Assembly: GCF_004217445.1 (NCBI RefSeq)
Contig: NZ_SHKX01000010.1
Coordinates: forward strand, 248,001-312,000
Length of the DNA stretch: 64,000 nucleotides
Direction: 5' to 3'
From: Fluviicoccus keumensis
GTDB lineage: Bacteria; Pseudomonadota; Gammaproteobacteria; Pseudomonadales; Moraxellaceae
Shown here: positions 1 through 9,101 of the stretch, piece by piece
How positions within the stretch are numbered: the first letter of the stretch is position 1
Layout of the letters: each line of letters starts with the position of its first letter
Made by a program: the position numbers and the translations under genes
The notes under the pieces: generated by a model
Told to the model about the DNA's origin: nothing
What the model saw: the letters and a program-made list of their open reading frames with translations, nothing else
Databases searched by the model: none

Positions 1-471
1 CGCCGCGACAAATCCCTGCCCGAACGAATCCGTCTGTCCGAGTGGCTGGCTGTTTTTATCGAAGACATGCGTCACATCCATGCCGACATTGATATTCAAA
101 CCGCATGCGATGAGGCGCTGGAGGTCCGCTTTGACCCGCAACAGCTGTATCAGGTGACTACCAACCTGGTGTCGAACGCCATTCATCACGGACTGCTCAA
201 CCAGTGTCATACCGTCAAAATCGTCTGCGGCCTGGACCATATCAGCCACCTGCCCTTCATGGACATCCTCGACGGCGGCCTTGGCGTATTGCCGGAGCGG
301 CAGAAGCACCTCTTCGAGCCTTTTTATACCACCGAGAAAACCGGAACCGGGCTGGGCCTTTATATTTCGCGTGAGCTTTGCGAGGCCAATCAGGCCCATC
401 TTGATTATATTCCCGTGGATAGCGGCGGCTGTTTCCGCATATCCTTTTCACATCCGGACCGATTGATATGA
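1..471 (+). CDS. pilS: PilS-type sensor histidine kinase, C-terminal part (5' end outside window)
   Basis: The reading frame is open from the first base, so the membrane, PAS and most of the dimerisation regions lie outside the window. What remains is a HATPase_c domain: an N-box (NLVSNAIHHG), a G1 box of DxGxG type (DGGLG) and a G2 box (GTGLGLYI). This domain binds ATP and phosphorylates the kinase's own histidine. The stop overlaps the start of pilR by ATGA, so the two are translationally coupled. The partner gene and the pilin genes nearby identify it as PilS, the inner-membrane kinase that controls type IV pilin transcription. The kinase domain alone would not give the name. Confidence 0.85.
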   Translation, partial: RRDKSLPERIRLSEWLAVFIEDMRHIHADIDIQTACDEALEVRFDPQQLYQVTTNLVSNAIHHGLLNQCHTVKIVCGLDHISHLPFMDILDGGLGVLPERQKHLFEPFYTTEKTGTGLGLYISRELCEANQAHLDYIPVDSGGCFRISFSHPDRLI

Positions 472-1874
472 CCATGAACCCGCTGGCGCTGATTGTTGAT
501 GACGAACCCGACATTCGGGAGTTGCTGGAAATCACCTTGAACCGGATGCAGATTGACTGCTGCCTGGCCGAGTCCGTTTCGCAGGCGCACGCCTTGCTGG
601 AGAAGCATCGCTTTGCGCTATGCCTGACGGACATGAATCTACCTGACGGCAGCGGCATCGACCTTGTCCAGCATATCCAGAAGCATCACCCGCAAACACC
701 CGTCGCGGTAATCACGGCTTACGGCAGCATGGAAACCGCCGTGATCGCCCTCAAGGCCGGCGCCTTTGACTTTGTTTCCAAGCCGGTGGAGCTTGGACAC
801 TTGCGCGAACTGGTCCGCAGCGCCCTCCAGCTGGCAACCCCGGCCGGCCAGGCGAACGCCACGGAAGAAGATGCGCGATTACTGGGACAATCGGCGCCCA
901 TCCGGGAGTTGAAGGAAACCATTCGCAAGCTGGCGCGCAGCCAGGCGCCGGTTTATATCAGCGGCGAATCCGGGACCGGCAAGGAAGTGGTCGCGCGCCT
1001 GATTCATGATTGGGGGCCTCGGGCCGCCAAACCCTTCATCCCGGTCAATTGCGGCGCCATCCCGTCAGAACTGATGGAAAGCGAATTCTTCGGACACAAG
1101 AAAGGCAGCTTTACCGGCGCTACGGAAGACAAGCAGGGATTATTCCAGGCCGCTCATGAAGGCACCTTGTTTCTGGATGAAGTCGCTGATCTGCCGCTGG
1201 CCATGCAAGTCAAACTGCTGCGCACCATTCAGGAAAAAACGGTTCGCCCGGTCGGGCACTCCAAGGAAATCCCGGTCAACGTCCGCATCCTGAGCGCCAC
1301 GCACAAGGATCTGGCGGCGGAAGTGGCTGCCGGCCGCTTCCGGCAGGATCTTTTCTATCGGATTAATGTGATCCAGGTGCGTATTCCGGCTCTGCGCGAG
1401 CGTGGAAACGACATCATTTATCTGGCCGAAACCTTTCTGGGCCGCTTGAGCGCGGACTGGGGCATCCGACAGCCCTCCCTGAACGCCGCCGCGAAAGAAG
1501 CACTGAAAAGCTACCCTTTCCCCGGCAACGTGCGGGAGTTGCAGAATACCCTGGAGCGGGCGCTCACTCTCTGCGACGGCAACACCATTTTGCCGGAACA
1601 CTTGCAGTTGCAAGAGGTGTCCCATGATGATGCCGCCGCCGGCACGCCCACCCCTTTGAGCGTTCCTGCCCTGGACCCTTCCGCTGCGGGCAACTCGCTG
1701 GAGGATTACCTGATGTCCGTGGAAAAGAGCATGATCCTCAAAGCGCTGGACGAAACGCGCTGGAACCGCACGGCGGCCGCCCGCAAGCTGGGCATGACCT
1801 TCCGCTCACTCCGCTACCGGCTGAAAAAGCTGGGTCTGGATGATGGTTCCGACACGGATGACAGCGAGAGCTAG
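468..1874 (+). CDS. pilR: PilR, sigma-54-dependent response regulator
   Basis: Three domains are visible in 468 residues. A receiver domain (1-120) has acidic D11/D12, phospho-acceptor D55 and K105. A sigma-54 AAA+ domain (about 140-370) has Walker A GESGTGKE (166-173), the sigma-54 contact loop GSFTGA (213-218) and Walker B LFLDEV. A Fis-type helix-turn-helix lies in the last 40 residues (NRTAAARKLGMTFRSLRYR). The Ser in the GxFTGA loop is, as I recall, normal for PilR. The protein activates sigma-54 promoters such as that of the major pilin, which is not in this window. Its stop codon shares the bases CTAG with the convergent thiO stop. Confidence 0.95.
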   Translation: MTMNPLALIVDDEPDIRELLEITLNRMQIDCCLAESVSQAHALLEKHRFALCLTDMNLPDGSGIDLVQHIQKHHPQTPVAVITAYGSMETAVIALKAGAFDFVSKPVELGHLRELVRSALQLATPAGQANATEEDARLLGQSAPIRELKETIRKLARSQAPVYISGESGTGKEVVARLIHDWGPRAAKPFIPVNCGAIPSELMESEFFGHKKGSFTGATEDKQGLFQAAHEGTLFLDEVADLPLAMQVKLLRTIQEKTVRPVGHSKEIPVNVRILSATHKDLAAEVAAGRFRQDLFYRINVIQVRIPALRERGNDIIYLAETFLGRLSADWGIRQPSLNAAAKEALKSYPFPGNVRELQNTLERALTLCDGNTILPEHLQLQEVSHDDAAAGTPTPLSVPALDPSAAGNSLEDYLMSVEKSMILKALDETRWNRTAAARKLGMTFRSLRYRLKKLGLDDGSDTDDSES

Positions 1875-2962
1875 GCCATCCGACGCAAGGACGGTGAATA
1901 TGGGCTGGGGTCAATTTCGGGAGGCCTGCCGGTCATCAAGGCCGACAATAGTCGGGCTGATGCCGGCGCCAGCACCAGACCGTTACGGAACTGCCCGGTA
2001 TTTATCCATAGATTGTCATAGGGCTCGACCCGGCCGATGAACGGAATGCCGTCCGGCGCTCCCGGACGCAATCCGGCCCAATGGGCGACCGGCTTCATGC
2101 CCCGCAGCGCAGGCACCAGGCTTTCCGCAACCCCGGAAAGCATCGCCAAGGCGTCCGGTGTGCTTTCCTTCAGAAACCCGGTATGTTCAAGCGTTGAGCC
2201 GCACAGGATGTGACCGTCCATCCGCGGAATGACATAATGCCCCTGATGCAAGGCAATGTGCGTCAATACTCCCGGTTCCGCGCGATAAAGCAGCATTTGC
2301 CCCTTAACCGGTTCCACCGGCAATTGAATATCCAGTTGCGTCAGCAGTCCCCCCGACCATGCCCCGGCCGCCAGAATGAACGCATCGGCATGGAGACGCT
2401 CTCCGGAGGCCAGGCGCACGGAACCGAGTCGACCCGCCTCCCGGTCCCAGCCGACGACTGTCGCCGCCTCCCGGAACTCAGCGCCGTGCGCCACCAGCGA
2501 TGCCCTGAGTGACGCCATCAGTCGCGGGTTACGGATATTGGCAATCCCGGGCAACCACAATCCGCGCCGGAACCCGGGGCTCCGATAGCCCATGCCGGCC
2601 AAGTCTTGCGATTCCAGCAAGCGGTGCTCGCGATGATTGTTCCGGGACCAGTCAACAGCAGCCGCCTCGTCATCCGGATCCAGCATCAGCATGCCGCAAG
2701 GATAGTATTCCGGGTTGATGCCGCTTTCCTGCCACAATGCCTCGGCCAGCGCCGGATACAGGGACTGTGCCATCCCTGACAGGGCTGTGACCGCCGCCGA
2801 ATAACGCCATGGGTAAAGAGGAGATACGATGCCTCCGCCCGCCCATGATGCCTCTTTTCCGATCTGTCCCCGTTCGACCACCACAACGTCAATGCCTTCC
2901 CTGATCAGCTCTCTGGCAGTCATCAAACCGATAACGCCGCCGCCGACAATCAGAACCTTCAT
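1871..2962 (-). CDS. thiO: Glycine oxidase ThiO (FAD-dependent amino acid oxidase)
   Basis: The 363-residue protein starts with a Rossmann FAD-binding motif (GGGVIG, residues 7-12) and follows the DAO fold throughout, ending with the typical WAGLRPGAPDG and NTGQFRNGLVLAPASA segments. ThiO oxidises glycine to the imine used to build the thiazole of thiamine. In Pseudomonas the gene sits between pilR and fimT, as here, which supports the assignment. The rest of the thiamine pathway is not in the window, so a broader D-amino-acid oxidase role cannot be excluded. No TPP riboswitch is seen upstream. Its first bases overlap the proposed fimT promoter on the other strand. Confidence 0.85.
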   Translation of the reverse strand: MKVLIVGGGVIGLMTARELIREGIDVVVVERGQIGKEASWAGGGIVSPLYPWRYSAAVTALSGMAQSLYPALAEALWQESGINPEYYPCGMLMLDPDDEAAAVDWSRNNHREHRLLESQDLAGMGYRSPGFRRGLWLPGIANIRNPRLMASLRASLVAHGAEFREAATVVGWDREAGRLGSVRLASGERLHADAFILAAGAWSGGLLTQLDIQLPVEPVKGQMLLYRAEPGVLTHIALHQGHYVIPRMDGHILCGSTLEHTGFLKESTPDALAMLSGVAESLVPALRGMKPVAHWAGLRPGAPDGIPFIGRVEPYDNLWINTGQFRNGLVLAPASARLLSALMTGRPPEIDPSPYSPSLRRMA

Positions 2963-2968
2963 TCCCCG

Positions 2969-2996
2969 TTGACCCCTGAATTATTTCGAATAAAAT
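2969..2996 (+). promoter_or_regulatory. Candidate sigma-70 promoter for fimT
   Basis: TTGACC (2969-2974), a 16-bp spacer and TAAAAT (2991-2996) precede the fimT start by about 30 bp. The -35 lies just before the divergently read thiO start. The match is good but was judged by eye only. Confidence 0.4.
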
Positions 2997-3028
2997 ACCG
3001 CGCCCGAACGGAATCGGGATACCTATAA

Positions 3029-3595
3029 ATGGATTTTTCTATGAAAATGCATGGCTTTACCCTGCCTGAAACCCTGATCGTCCTGATTATTGCGGCGCTC
3101 ATCTTCTCCTTCGCTGTCCCCTGGTCACGCGACCTGCTCAAAAGCCTTGAGGCGCAACGGGTAACAACCGAACTCTATTCCCTGGTGCTGAAGGCCCGGA
3201 GTGAAGCGGCCCTGCAGCGCACGGCCATTAATCTCTGCGGCAGTTCGGATGCCCGTAGCTGCGACGGCAAGTGGGATGTCGGCATCATCATGTTCCGCGA
3301 CAACAACCATAACAACCTGATTGATTCAGCCGAAGACCTGATCAGTTACGCGCCGCTGAACATCACGCCATCCAGAATCTCGTGGCGGGGCTTTGGCGGC
3401 AGCCAGGTAACCTTCGAGCAAACCGGGGCTTCGTACGCCAGCAACGGCACCTTTACGTATTGCCGCGAAGAGAAGGATCCGCGCTATTCAAGACAGATCA
3501 TCCTGAACCGGGGAGGACGCGCCAGAACATCGCGCGATGATGACAAGGACGGGAAACACGAGGGCAGCAACGGACTTCCCATTGCCTGCCCCTGA
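3029..3595 (+). CDS. fimT: Type IV pilus pseudopilin FimT/GspH family
   Basis: The protein has a class III (prepilin) signal: a short leader ending in Gly, then FTLPE with Glu at +5, followed by one hydrophobic helix. The globular part has the FimT/GspH signature: a Trp-x2-Gly-x3-Phe segment with an Asn/Asp-rich loop (FRDNNHNNLIDSAEDL) and a late Cys. It is expected to be cut and methylated by PilD and to act as a minor or DNA-uptake pseudopilin. GGGAT lies about 8 bases before the ATG at 3029; an ATG at 3041 would give a shorter five-residue leader. It is transcribed away from thiO and converges with pilE, with an 11-bp gap. Confidence 0.85.
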   Translation: MDFSMKMHGFTLPETLIVLIIAALIFSFAVPWSRDLLKSLEAQRVTTELYSLVLKARSEAALQRTAINLCGSSDARSCDGKWDVGIIMFRDNNHNNLIDSAEDLISYAPLNITPSRISWRGFGGSQVTFEQTGASYASNGTFTYCREEKDPRYSRQIILNRGGRARTSRDDDKDGKHEGSNGLPIACP

Positions 3596-3606
3596 AACAT
3601 TAACGC

Positions 3607-4068
3607 TTACTGCTTGGCCTTGGCGCTCCAGACTTGCGACGCATCTCCCAGCGTGCAGGTCGTATCACTCGCCTGATTCCAGCAGCGACGCCCCTGATTA
3701 TCAATCATCATGGCGCCATCATTCTTTTGCGCGCTTAAGGGCGTCGCGGCAATGGTCCAGGTCAAACCATTGGCGGCCATCACCAGCGTCAACTGATACA
3801 AGCGGTTGGCGGCCGGTGCGCCGCGAGGATAGAAGGTATCGCCATAGACGATCGGCAAGGTAGCGCCGGTATAGGAAAGCTGCTGGGCCCGGTAACGCTC
3901 CATGCCTGCCGCAATTTGCATGAGCTCGGATTGCATGGCCCCGCGATTACCCCGAACGGTATATGAGCGGTACGCTGGAATCGCGATGCCTGCCAGGATG
4001 GCAATCACCAATACCGTCACCATCAGTTCGATCAGGGTAAAGCCGCTATTGCGTTTTGTTATGAGCAT
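3607..4068 (-). CDS. pilE: Type IV minor pilin PilE
   Basis: A 153-residue pilin-like protein. The leader MLITKRNSG is followed by FTLIELMV with Glu at +5 and a hydrophobic helix. Two cysteines near the C terminus (CWNQASDTTC) can form the usual disulfide loop. The start at 4068 is chosen because GGAG lies eight bases upstream and the leader has the right length; a longer in-frame ATG at 4167 would put 33 extra residues before it. It is the last gene of the minor-pilin operon, 102 bp after pilY1. PilE joins the tip complex that primes pilus assembly. Confidence 0.88.
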   Translation of the reverse strand: MLITKRNSGFTLIELMVTVLVIAILAGIAIPAYRSYTVRGNRGAMQSELMQIAAGMERYRAQQLSYTGATLPIVYGDTFYPRGAPAANRLYQLTLVMAANGLTWTIAATPLSAQKNDGAMMIDNQGRRCWNQASDTTCTLGDASQVWSAKAKQ

Positions 4069-4170
4069 GATGACTCCGAAATATCCTATCCGTTGAGGCA
4101 AGGTCTTCGCCTGGGACAACCCCTTCAAGCCCAAGGGCGGCACATGGCCGCCCCGGGTTGGGATCACTGC

Positions 4171-7100
4171 TTATTTTTTCTTCTCACGGAAGCGATGCAT
4201 GGACTTGAAGTAGATCCGGTAATCGCCCAGAGGAATCGGAGGCGCCGCACCCAACACCAGACCACCCTTCAGTTCGGTTGCACCCGAGGCCGAGGTTGTT
4301 GCCTGGAATACGTACTGGGGCTCACCGCTGATACCCATCATGACGTTATCCTGTACACGATCCCCTTCCCAGCTGCAGGTATCACCGATACCACCATAAG
4401 GCATGCACTGGCGATACAGCTTGGTGCGGCCAATCACCGGTGTACAGCTGTTGGTGCCATTCACTACCGTCGGAACATAGGTGGTGAAGACCAGCTGGTT
4501 ACTGAAGATCAGGCCTGGCGCCATACTCTTTTCACCACTATCCGGGAACTCAATGTACCAGCCTTGCTTGCTCTTGTCCGCACCGGCTCCGGTCGTGGGA
4601 TCCAGCTTGGACAGGTCGCTCACGGTAACCGGCGCGCGCAGGCTGGATGATGTTTCAGGCAACGACAGCAAGTCAGCACGTGTCACATCAAAGTCCAGAA
4701 TACTGAAGAACCGATCCTTGGTGCTTTCGTTCAGCGGGTGGCTGCGATAACCGGAACCGAAGGCCACCGCTGCAAACGGGTTGCCGTTGTTGATATTGTC
4801 CTTGTCTTCAAACAGCGCCACCGTGGCCGGTTCATAGAAACGGCGCTGGTTAGCCACATCGGCCGTCACGGTTTGGCCCAGCTTGGCGACCAACCGGACA
4901 CGCTTGGCGATACTGGCGGCTGGCTGGCCGTTATCCAGGTCGACACGGAAGAGTTGTCCGCCCAGATCACCGAAGTAGATCGTATCGGACAAGCCGTCGC
5001 CGTTCATGTCAACGACCTTGGGTGCGGTGGCGACGCTGTAGGTCATTTCGTTGACCAGCTTGTAGGGATTATCCGCTGCCGTGCCGCTGGCGCTCCAGTA
5101 CAGGGTGCCATCCAGCGCGTCCACGATGTACAGCTGGTTACCCAGATCAGCCCCCGTGAAAATCTGACCGGCCGTCTCATGACGAGGGTCATAACCGCCA
5201 CCGAAGATGACGACGGTCTTGACGCTGCTACCGATCTTGATATTGGCGAGCACCGGCTGCGACCATGTCTGGCCCATCCGCAAGAAACGGTTGCTGTCCG
5301 TGGAGGAGCCGCCATCAATCGCCCACATCAGCTTGGGCGCATTCAGGTTCGTCACATCCATGGCATAGTAGTTGTTGCCGCCCATGCGCATGCCGCCATA
5401 GATATAGACAGCATCACTGGTTCCGTTGATCTGGTTGTCAAAATTGCCGTCCTTGCGATAGACCGTCCAGGGCAAATCCATGCCGAACTCAGGCAGGGTC
5501 GTCGAGCTGTTGGCATACAGTGTTGGCAGAACCGACAGCTTCTCACCGGGGATGAACGAAAACTTCTCCAAACCGGTCTTGGCTTCAATTGCGTGCAGCG
5601 TGCCTTCCATGGTGCTGAAGAACACATAGTTGTACTGATTGTCCGGCTGGGTGCTGTCCGAGTTCGGCACATAACCGTAGTTGATCAGCACCGGCTTGGA
5701 ATGCAGGCCGGCGCCCATGCGGTTACGCAGCAGCGACCCGGAACCCACAGTCACCAGACCATCCTTCAGGCTGGGAATGATATAGCCGCGGTACCAGTTC
5801 ATCAGGTTGTAATATTCGTTATCGGTCGACAGCCCTACCAGCGGCTTGGCGGCCGAGTTGAAGGTGCTGCTGCTCAGGTCGATCTTGGTCAGCCCCTGGT
5901 TCTTGGCGGTCAGGCTGCCCATGTAGGTGTACTGGGTGCGGTTATCCGGCACCAGCAGTGAAGCCGCACCGCCTTCAATCGCCTTGTCGCCGTCAACCGC
6001 CGCGCTCCAGAAACTCTGGCTGGTTTGCTTGAAGAAACCGGTGGTGGTATCCACGGCATTGTTGCCGTTCTTGTCCAGGATGGCGGAGTTGGCCAGATCC
6101 AGGCGGTAACGCTTGAGATTGCCGTCCCAACGGGACTTCTGGGGTTCCGGATCGAACACCGCGTAATACAACTGGTTCAAGTGGGTCAACCGGTTCATCT
6201 GGTTAACCGCCACACCGGGCGCCGCCACGCTGGCGCCGGCCAGCAGCAACGAGTTCAATGTATCCGACAGCGCGTTCACCAACGCAGCCTCATCACCAGC
6301 CTTGTAGTAAGTACCCTGCCCCAGATCGGCCATTTGCTTCATATTGGCTTCCGCATCGGTCGCCAACGGTCCGAACAGGACGGTATTGCTGCGCAGGCGC
6401 ACGCCGACCGGGTTGGTCGGCTTGGCATTGAACGCCGCCAGGTCAAACATGCAATACCAGTTCAACGCCTTGCCGTTACCCGACACCGACGCTGCATTGG
6501 AGCAGGTGTTGCCCGTAATCTGCTTGGTCAACGGCTGGACGTTCGCCAAGTCATTGGGGTCGCCGTCCGTCAGCATGAAGATGTAGTTGGCGCCGCACTT
6601 GCTGCTGCTGGTCTCGATCGGGGAAATATAATCCCGGTTGCTATCCACCGTGCGCGGGTCGATATAGGCCTCTTCGCCGGTGGTATCATGAGAGGTATGC
6701 ATGCCATACATATACAGCGTGGCTTCGGCGTACGCGGCGCCCAGCGGGGTGCCGCCGGCAACTGCGAGCTGTGCGGGTGTCACTTCGTTAGCCAACTCGT
6801 CCCGGGCGGTGATCAGCTTCGACAGGTCACGCACTGTTTCGGTCCAGTCAACTTCCAGCGTGGGCGCCTTGGTCGGGTCCTTGGTGGCGTCATAAATCTG
6901 CAACGTGCCGCTGTCGGCCACTACCGAACTGTTGTTCTGGATGCGGAAACCCATGCTATTGCCTGCCGCCCAGCCTGTCTGCCCGATCAGTTCGTTGACG
7001 ATGTTCTTGACATCGAAGCGCAGCAGCGAGCCGGAGGAATAGCTGGTGTTGGCTGCCGGGAAGGTGGTGGTCGCCGTGGTGGTGGTGCCGGTCGGGCGCG

Positions 7101-8358
7101 TACAGGTCACGGTGCTGCTGCCCGTACACATCGCCCCGAAATTGGTCGACTTGTAGGCATCAATCCGTGTCGGCTTGACTGTTACGTTACTGCGCACCGT
7201 GGTCACCAATTCGGCACGGTCGATGGTGACTCCCGGCGGAATGGCGACGCCTTGCAAACGGGCGGCAACCTGCGTGGTGCCCGACGAGGCGACCGTATTG
7301 GGCGTATTGTAACTGTTGTTGTAGGTTACGGAGTTGCTGGTGCCCACCCACTGCACGTCATCCAGCGTCGTGCGTACCGGATAAGAGCGCCCGATCCGTT
7401 TCATGACGATGCAGCTGTCCGTTTTCTTCGGATCGATCAGATAGGTCACCACCAGCTTGGGCTGGTTGTCGGTCGTGGACCCGGCGCCTTCAAAAGAATA
7501 GGCGCGACGGGTGGTCGGAATGGTGCCGATATCGCGGATGCGGAAGGCAATATTATTGCCGCCGCACCAGTCCGTGCGGTCTGATATGCCTTGCACCAGG
7601 GACGTTACCGGAATGTCGTAGGCCGTGCCGGCCGCCCAGGTATCCGGCGAATAGGTGGTGGAAGCGCCGTAGCTCCGGGCTGAAATGGCGCCCGAGGAAT
7701 AGTCAGTGGGCGTCGCCGTGTTTTCCACCGCAATTTCCCACGTGGACAGGCCGGAATCGGCATTATCCGCCGTCAGCTCGATATGCGCCTCCTGAATGGT
7801 CGCCCCCTTGGGAACCATCAGGTTGGTGAAGTAGAGTCCGGCCGACTGATTCAGGGGACCGCCGATCAACAACTCGTTCCCCGTGGACGTCATGCTGCCG
7901 GTCAGCGGCTGAATGGCGTCGCCCGAACCCGCCGTCACCGGCGAGGTGACGTCGCCGTTGGGGTTGATTTCGACAAAGGCATCCAGGGGCCGCGCGGGAT
8001 ATTTCACCCAGCCGCCCTTATTGGCCGCCGGGATATAACGGGCGAAGCCCATTTTCACAAAGCCGGGAGCCGCTTTGACGCCGGTAGCGGCATCGCCGTA
8101 AAGAATCTTCTTCATGGCACTGGACAACACATCAATACGCCGGTTGGGCGCACTGCAGCTGTTGTCGCTAGTCATACACCAGTCCATACTGCCTGATGTA
8201 TCCAGCACCATCATCAAGGTGGGCGAGTTGTTGGGGTCGGCGGGTACGGACTGAACGTAGACCTCCGTATCGCTGGCGTAAACCGGCAACGTGGCCAGGG
8301 TGACTGTTGCGAAGGCGCTCGCGGAGAGCAGCACCTTCATTTCAAGAGCGTTTTTCAC
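4171..8358 (-). CDS. pilY1: PilY1, pilus tip adhesin with split vWA domain
   Basis: A 1395-residue secreted protein with a signal peptide ending near VYA (residue 28). The GTG start is supported by GGAG seven bases upstream. A vWA domain begins at about 45 with MIDAS residues D53, S55, S57, and resumes after 510 with T537 and the TDGD motif (597-600). Between the two parts lie two beta-rich regions (about 185-307 and 365-506) of similar layout, each ending in PxLxVxx. The C-terminal half is the PilC/PilY1 beta-propeller, with a calcium loop D1117-N1119-D1121-D1125. PilY1 caps the pilus, controls retraction and binds surfaces. It is longer than the P. aeruginosa protein (about 1160 residues as I recall) because of the insertion. 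Confidence 0.95.
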   Translation of the reverse strand: MKNALEMKVLLSASAFATVTLATLPVYASDTEVYVQSVPADPNNSPTLMMVLDTSGSMDWCMTSDNSCSAPNRRIDVLSSAMKKILYGDAATGVKAAPGFVKMGFARYIPAANKGGWVKYPARPLDAFVEINPNGDVTSPVTAGSGDAIQPLTGSMTSTGNELLIGGPLNQSAGLYFTNLMVPKGATIQEAHIELTADNADSGLSTWEIAVENTATPTDYSSGAISARSYGASTTYSPDTWAAGTAYDIPVTSLVQGISDRTDWCGGNNIAFRIRDIGTIPTTRRAYSFEGAGSTTDNQPKLVVTYLIDPKKTDSCIVMKRIGRSYPVRTTLDDVQWVGTSNSVTYNNSYNTPNTVASSGTTQVAARLQGVAIPPGVTIDRAELVTTVRSNVTVKPTRIDAYKSTNFGAMCTGSSTVTCTRPTGTTTTATTTFPAANTSYSSGSLLRFDVKNIVNELIGQTGWAAGNSMGFRIQNNSSVVADSGTLQIYDATKDPTKAPTLEVDWTETVRDLSKLITARDELANEVTPAQLAVAGGTPLGAAYAEATLYMYGMHTSHDTTGEEAYIDPRTVDSNRDYISPIETSSSKCGANYIFMLTDGDPNDLANVQPLTKQITGNTCSNAASVSGNGKALNWYCMFDLAAFNAKPTNPVGVRLRSNTVLFGPLATDAEANMKQMADLGQGTYYKAGDEAALVNALSDTLNSLLLAGASVAAPGVAVNQMNRLTHLNQLYYAVFDPEPQKSRWDGNLKRYRLDLANSAILDKNGNNAVDTTTGFFKQTSQSFWSAAVDGDKAIEGGAASLLVPDNRTQYTYMGSLTAKNQGLTKIDLSSSTFNSAAKPLVGLSTDNEYYNLMNWYRGYIIPSLKDGLVTVGSGSLLRNRMGAGLHSKPVLINYGYVPNSDSTQPDNQYNYVFFSTMEGTLHAIEAKTGLEKFSFIPGEKLSVLPTLYANSSTTLPEFGMDLPWTVYRKDGNFDNQINGTSDAVYIYGGMRMGGNNYYAMDVTNLNAPKLMWAIDGGSSTDSNRFLRMGQTWSQPVLANIKIGSSVKTVVIFGGGYDPRHETAGQIFTGADLGNQLYIVDALDGTLYWSASGTAADNPYKLVNEMTYSVATAPKVVDMNGDGLSDTIYFGDLGGQLFRVDLDNGQPAASIAKRVRLVAKLGQTVTADVANQRRFYEPATVALFEDKDNINNGNPFAAVAFGSGYRSHPLNESTKDRFFSILDFDVTRADLLSLPETSSSLRAPVTVSDLSKLDPTTGAGADKSKQGWYIEFPDSGEKSMAPGLIFSNQLVFTTYVPTVVNGTNSCTPVIGRTKLYRQCMPYGGIGDTCSWEGDRVQDNVMMGISGEPQYVFQATTSASGATELKGGLVLGAAPPIPLGDYRIYFKSMHRFREKKK

Positions 8359-8388
8359 TTTTATTCTCCACCTGCAACCACCATGGAA

Positions 8389-9084
8389 TTACTTGAGTTC
8401 CCGGACGATCTGAACGTCTTCCACCAATGTCGTGAAAATGGCGCCATTGGTCGTCAGGCATTCGGAGGCGGACACAACCGCCGGATCTTCGTAATAATAA
8501 ATACTGCCATTAGCCAGTTTGCCTGCGACCGTGTCGTCACCGGGCAACGCCAGACACCCCTTGATGGTTGCCGTCGTCGCGGAACCGAATGCGGGCAGCA
8601 CAGCCGTCGAAGTCATGGTCAATGACTGATTCAGGTTATCCAGATCGTTCCCCAGCGTGGGGGCGGTATCAATCTGGCTGCTTTTTACATACACCTGGGT
8701 CAGCACGGCATTCCGGCCGCTCATGAAGTCATCCGTCACCGCAGGGTCACAGACTCCCGCCTTCAAAGACGGAGTAGCCCCCTTCATGCGCATGCAGAAC
8801 ATGTCTTCACGACCCGGCAGGTTGACCACGGCCAAGGCGCCGCCCGGTACCGCTTCCTTGAGGGGATCCAGCCGCATCAGGTAATACAACCCGGCATCGG
8901 AGGACTGGTACAACAGATTGCCTACCTGACTGTTCGTGGCCACGTTCAGGTTGGACAAGCCCATACGCATCGCACTGACGCCCAGAACGGTCAGGACAAC
9001 CAGCACCAGCATGACAACGATCAGCGTGGCGCCTCTTTGTTTGCCGCCCGGCGATCGGATGTATTCCTCGGTTCGGAAGCTCAC
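8389..9084 (-). CDS. pilX: Type IV minor pilin PilX
   Basis: A 231-residue protein. Gly-ATLIVVM is followed by a hydrophobic helix and GVSAMRMGL, the PilX N-terminal signature. The +5 position is Val instead of Glu; the same loss is typical of PilX and GspK tip subunits. No ATG fits. The GTG at 9084 has GAGGAG eight bases upstream and follows the pilW stop by 17 bp, so it is taken as the start. PilX sits in the minor-pilin tip complex with PilV, PilW and PilY1. The pilY1 start follows 30 bp downstream. Confidence 0.88.
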   Translation of the reverse strand: MSFRTEEYIRSPGGKQRGATLIVVMLVLVVLTVLGVSAMRMGLSNLNVATNSQVGNLLYQSSDAGLYYLMRLDPLKEAVPGGALAVVNLPGREDMFCMRMKGATPSLKAGVCDPAVTDDFMSGRNAVLTQVYVKSSQIDTAPTLGNDLDNLNQSLTMTSTAVLPAFGSATTATIKGCLALPGDDTVAGKLANGSIYYYEDPAVVSASECLTTNGAIFTTLVEDVQIVRELK

Positions 9085-9101
9085 TGTCTCTACTCCTCTT
9101 G

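Noticed and set aside
468..1874. GSFTGA in place of GAFTGA in PilR as a possible defect
   Set aside because: As far as I recall, PilR proteins normally carry Ser here, so it is a family trait.
8389..9084. Missing Glu at +5 in PilX as a sign of a broken pilin
   Set aside because: PilX and the related GspK tip subunits usually lack this Glu.
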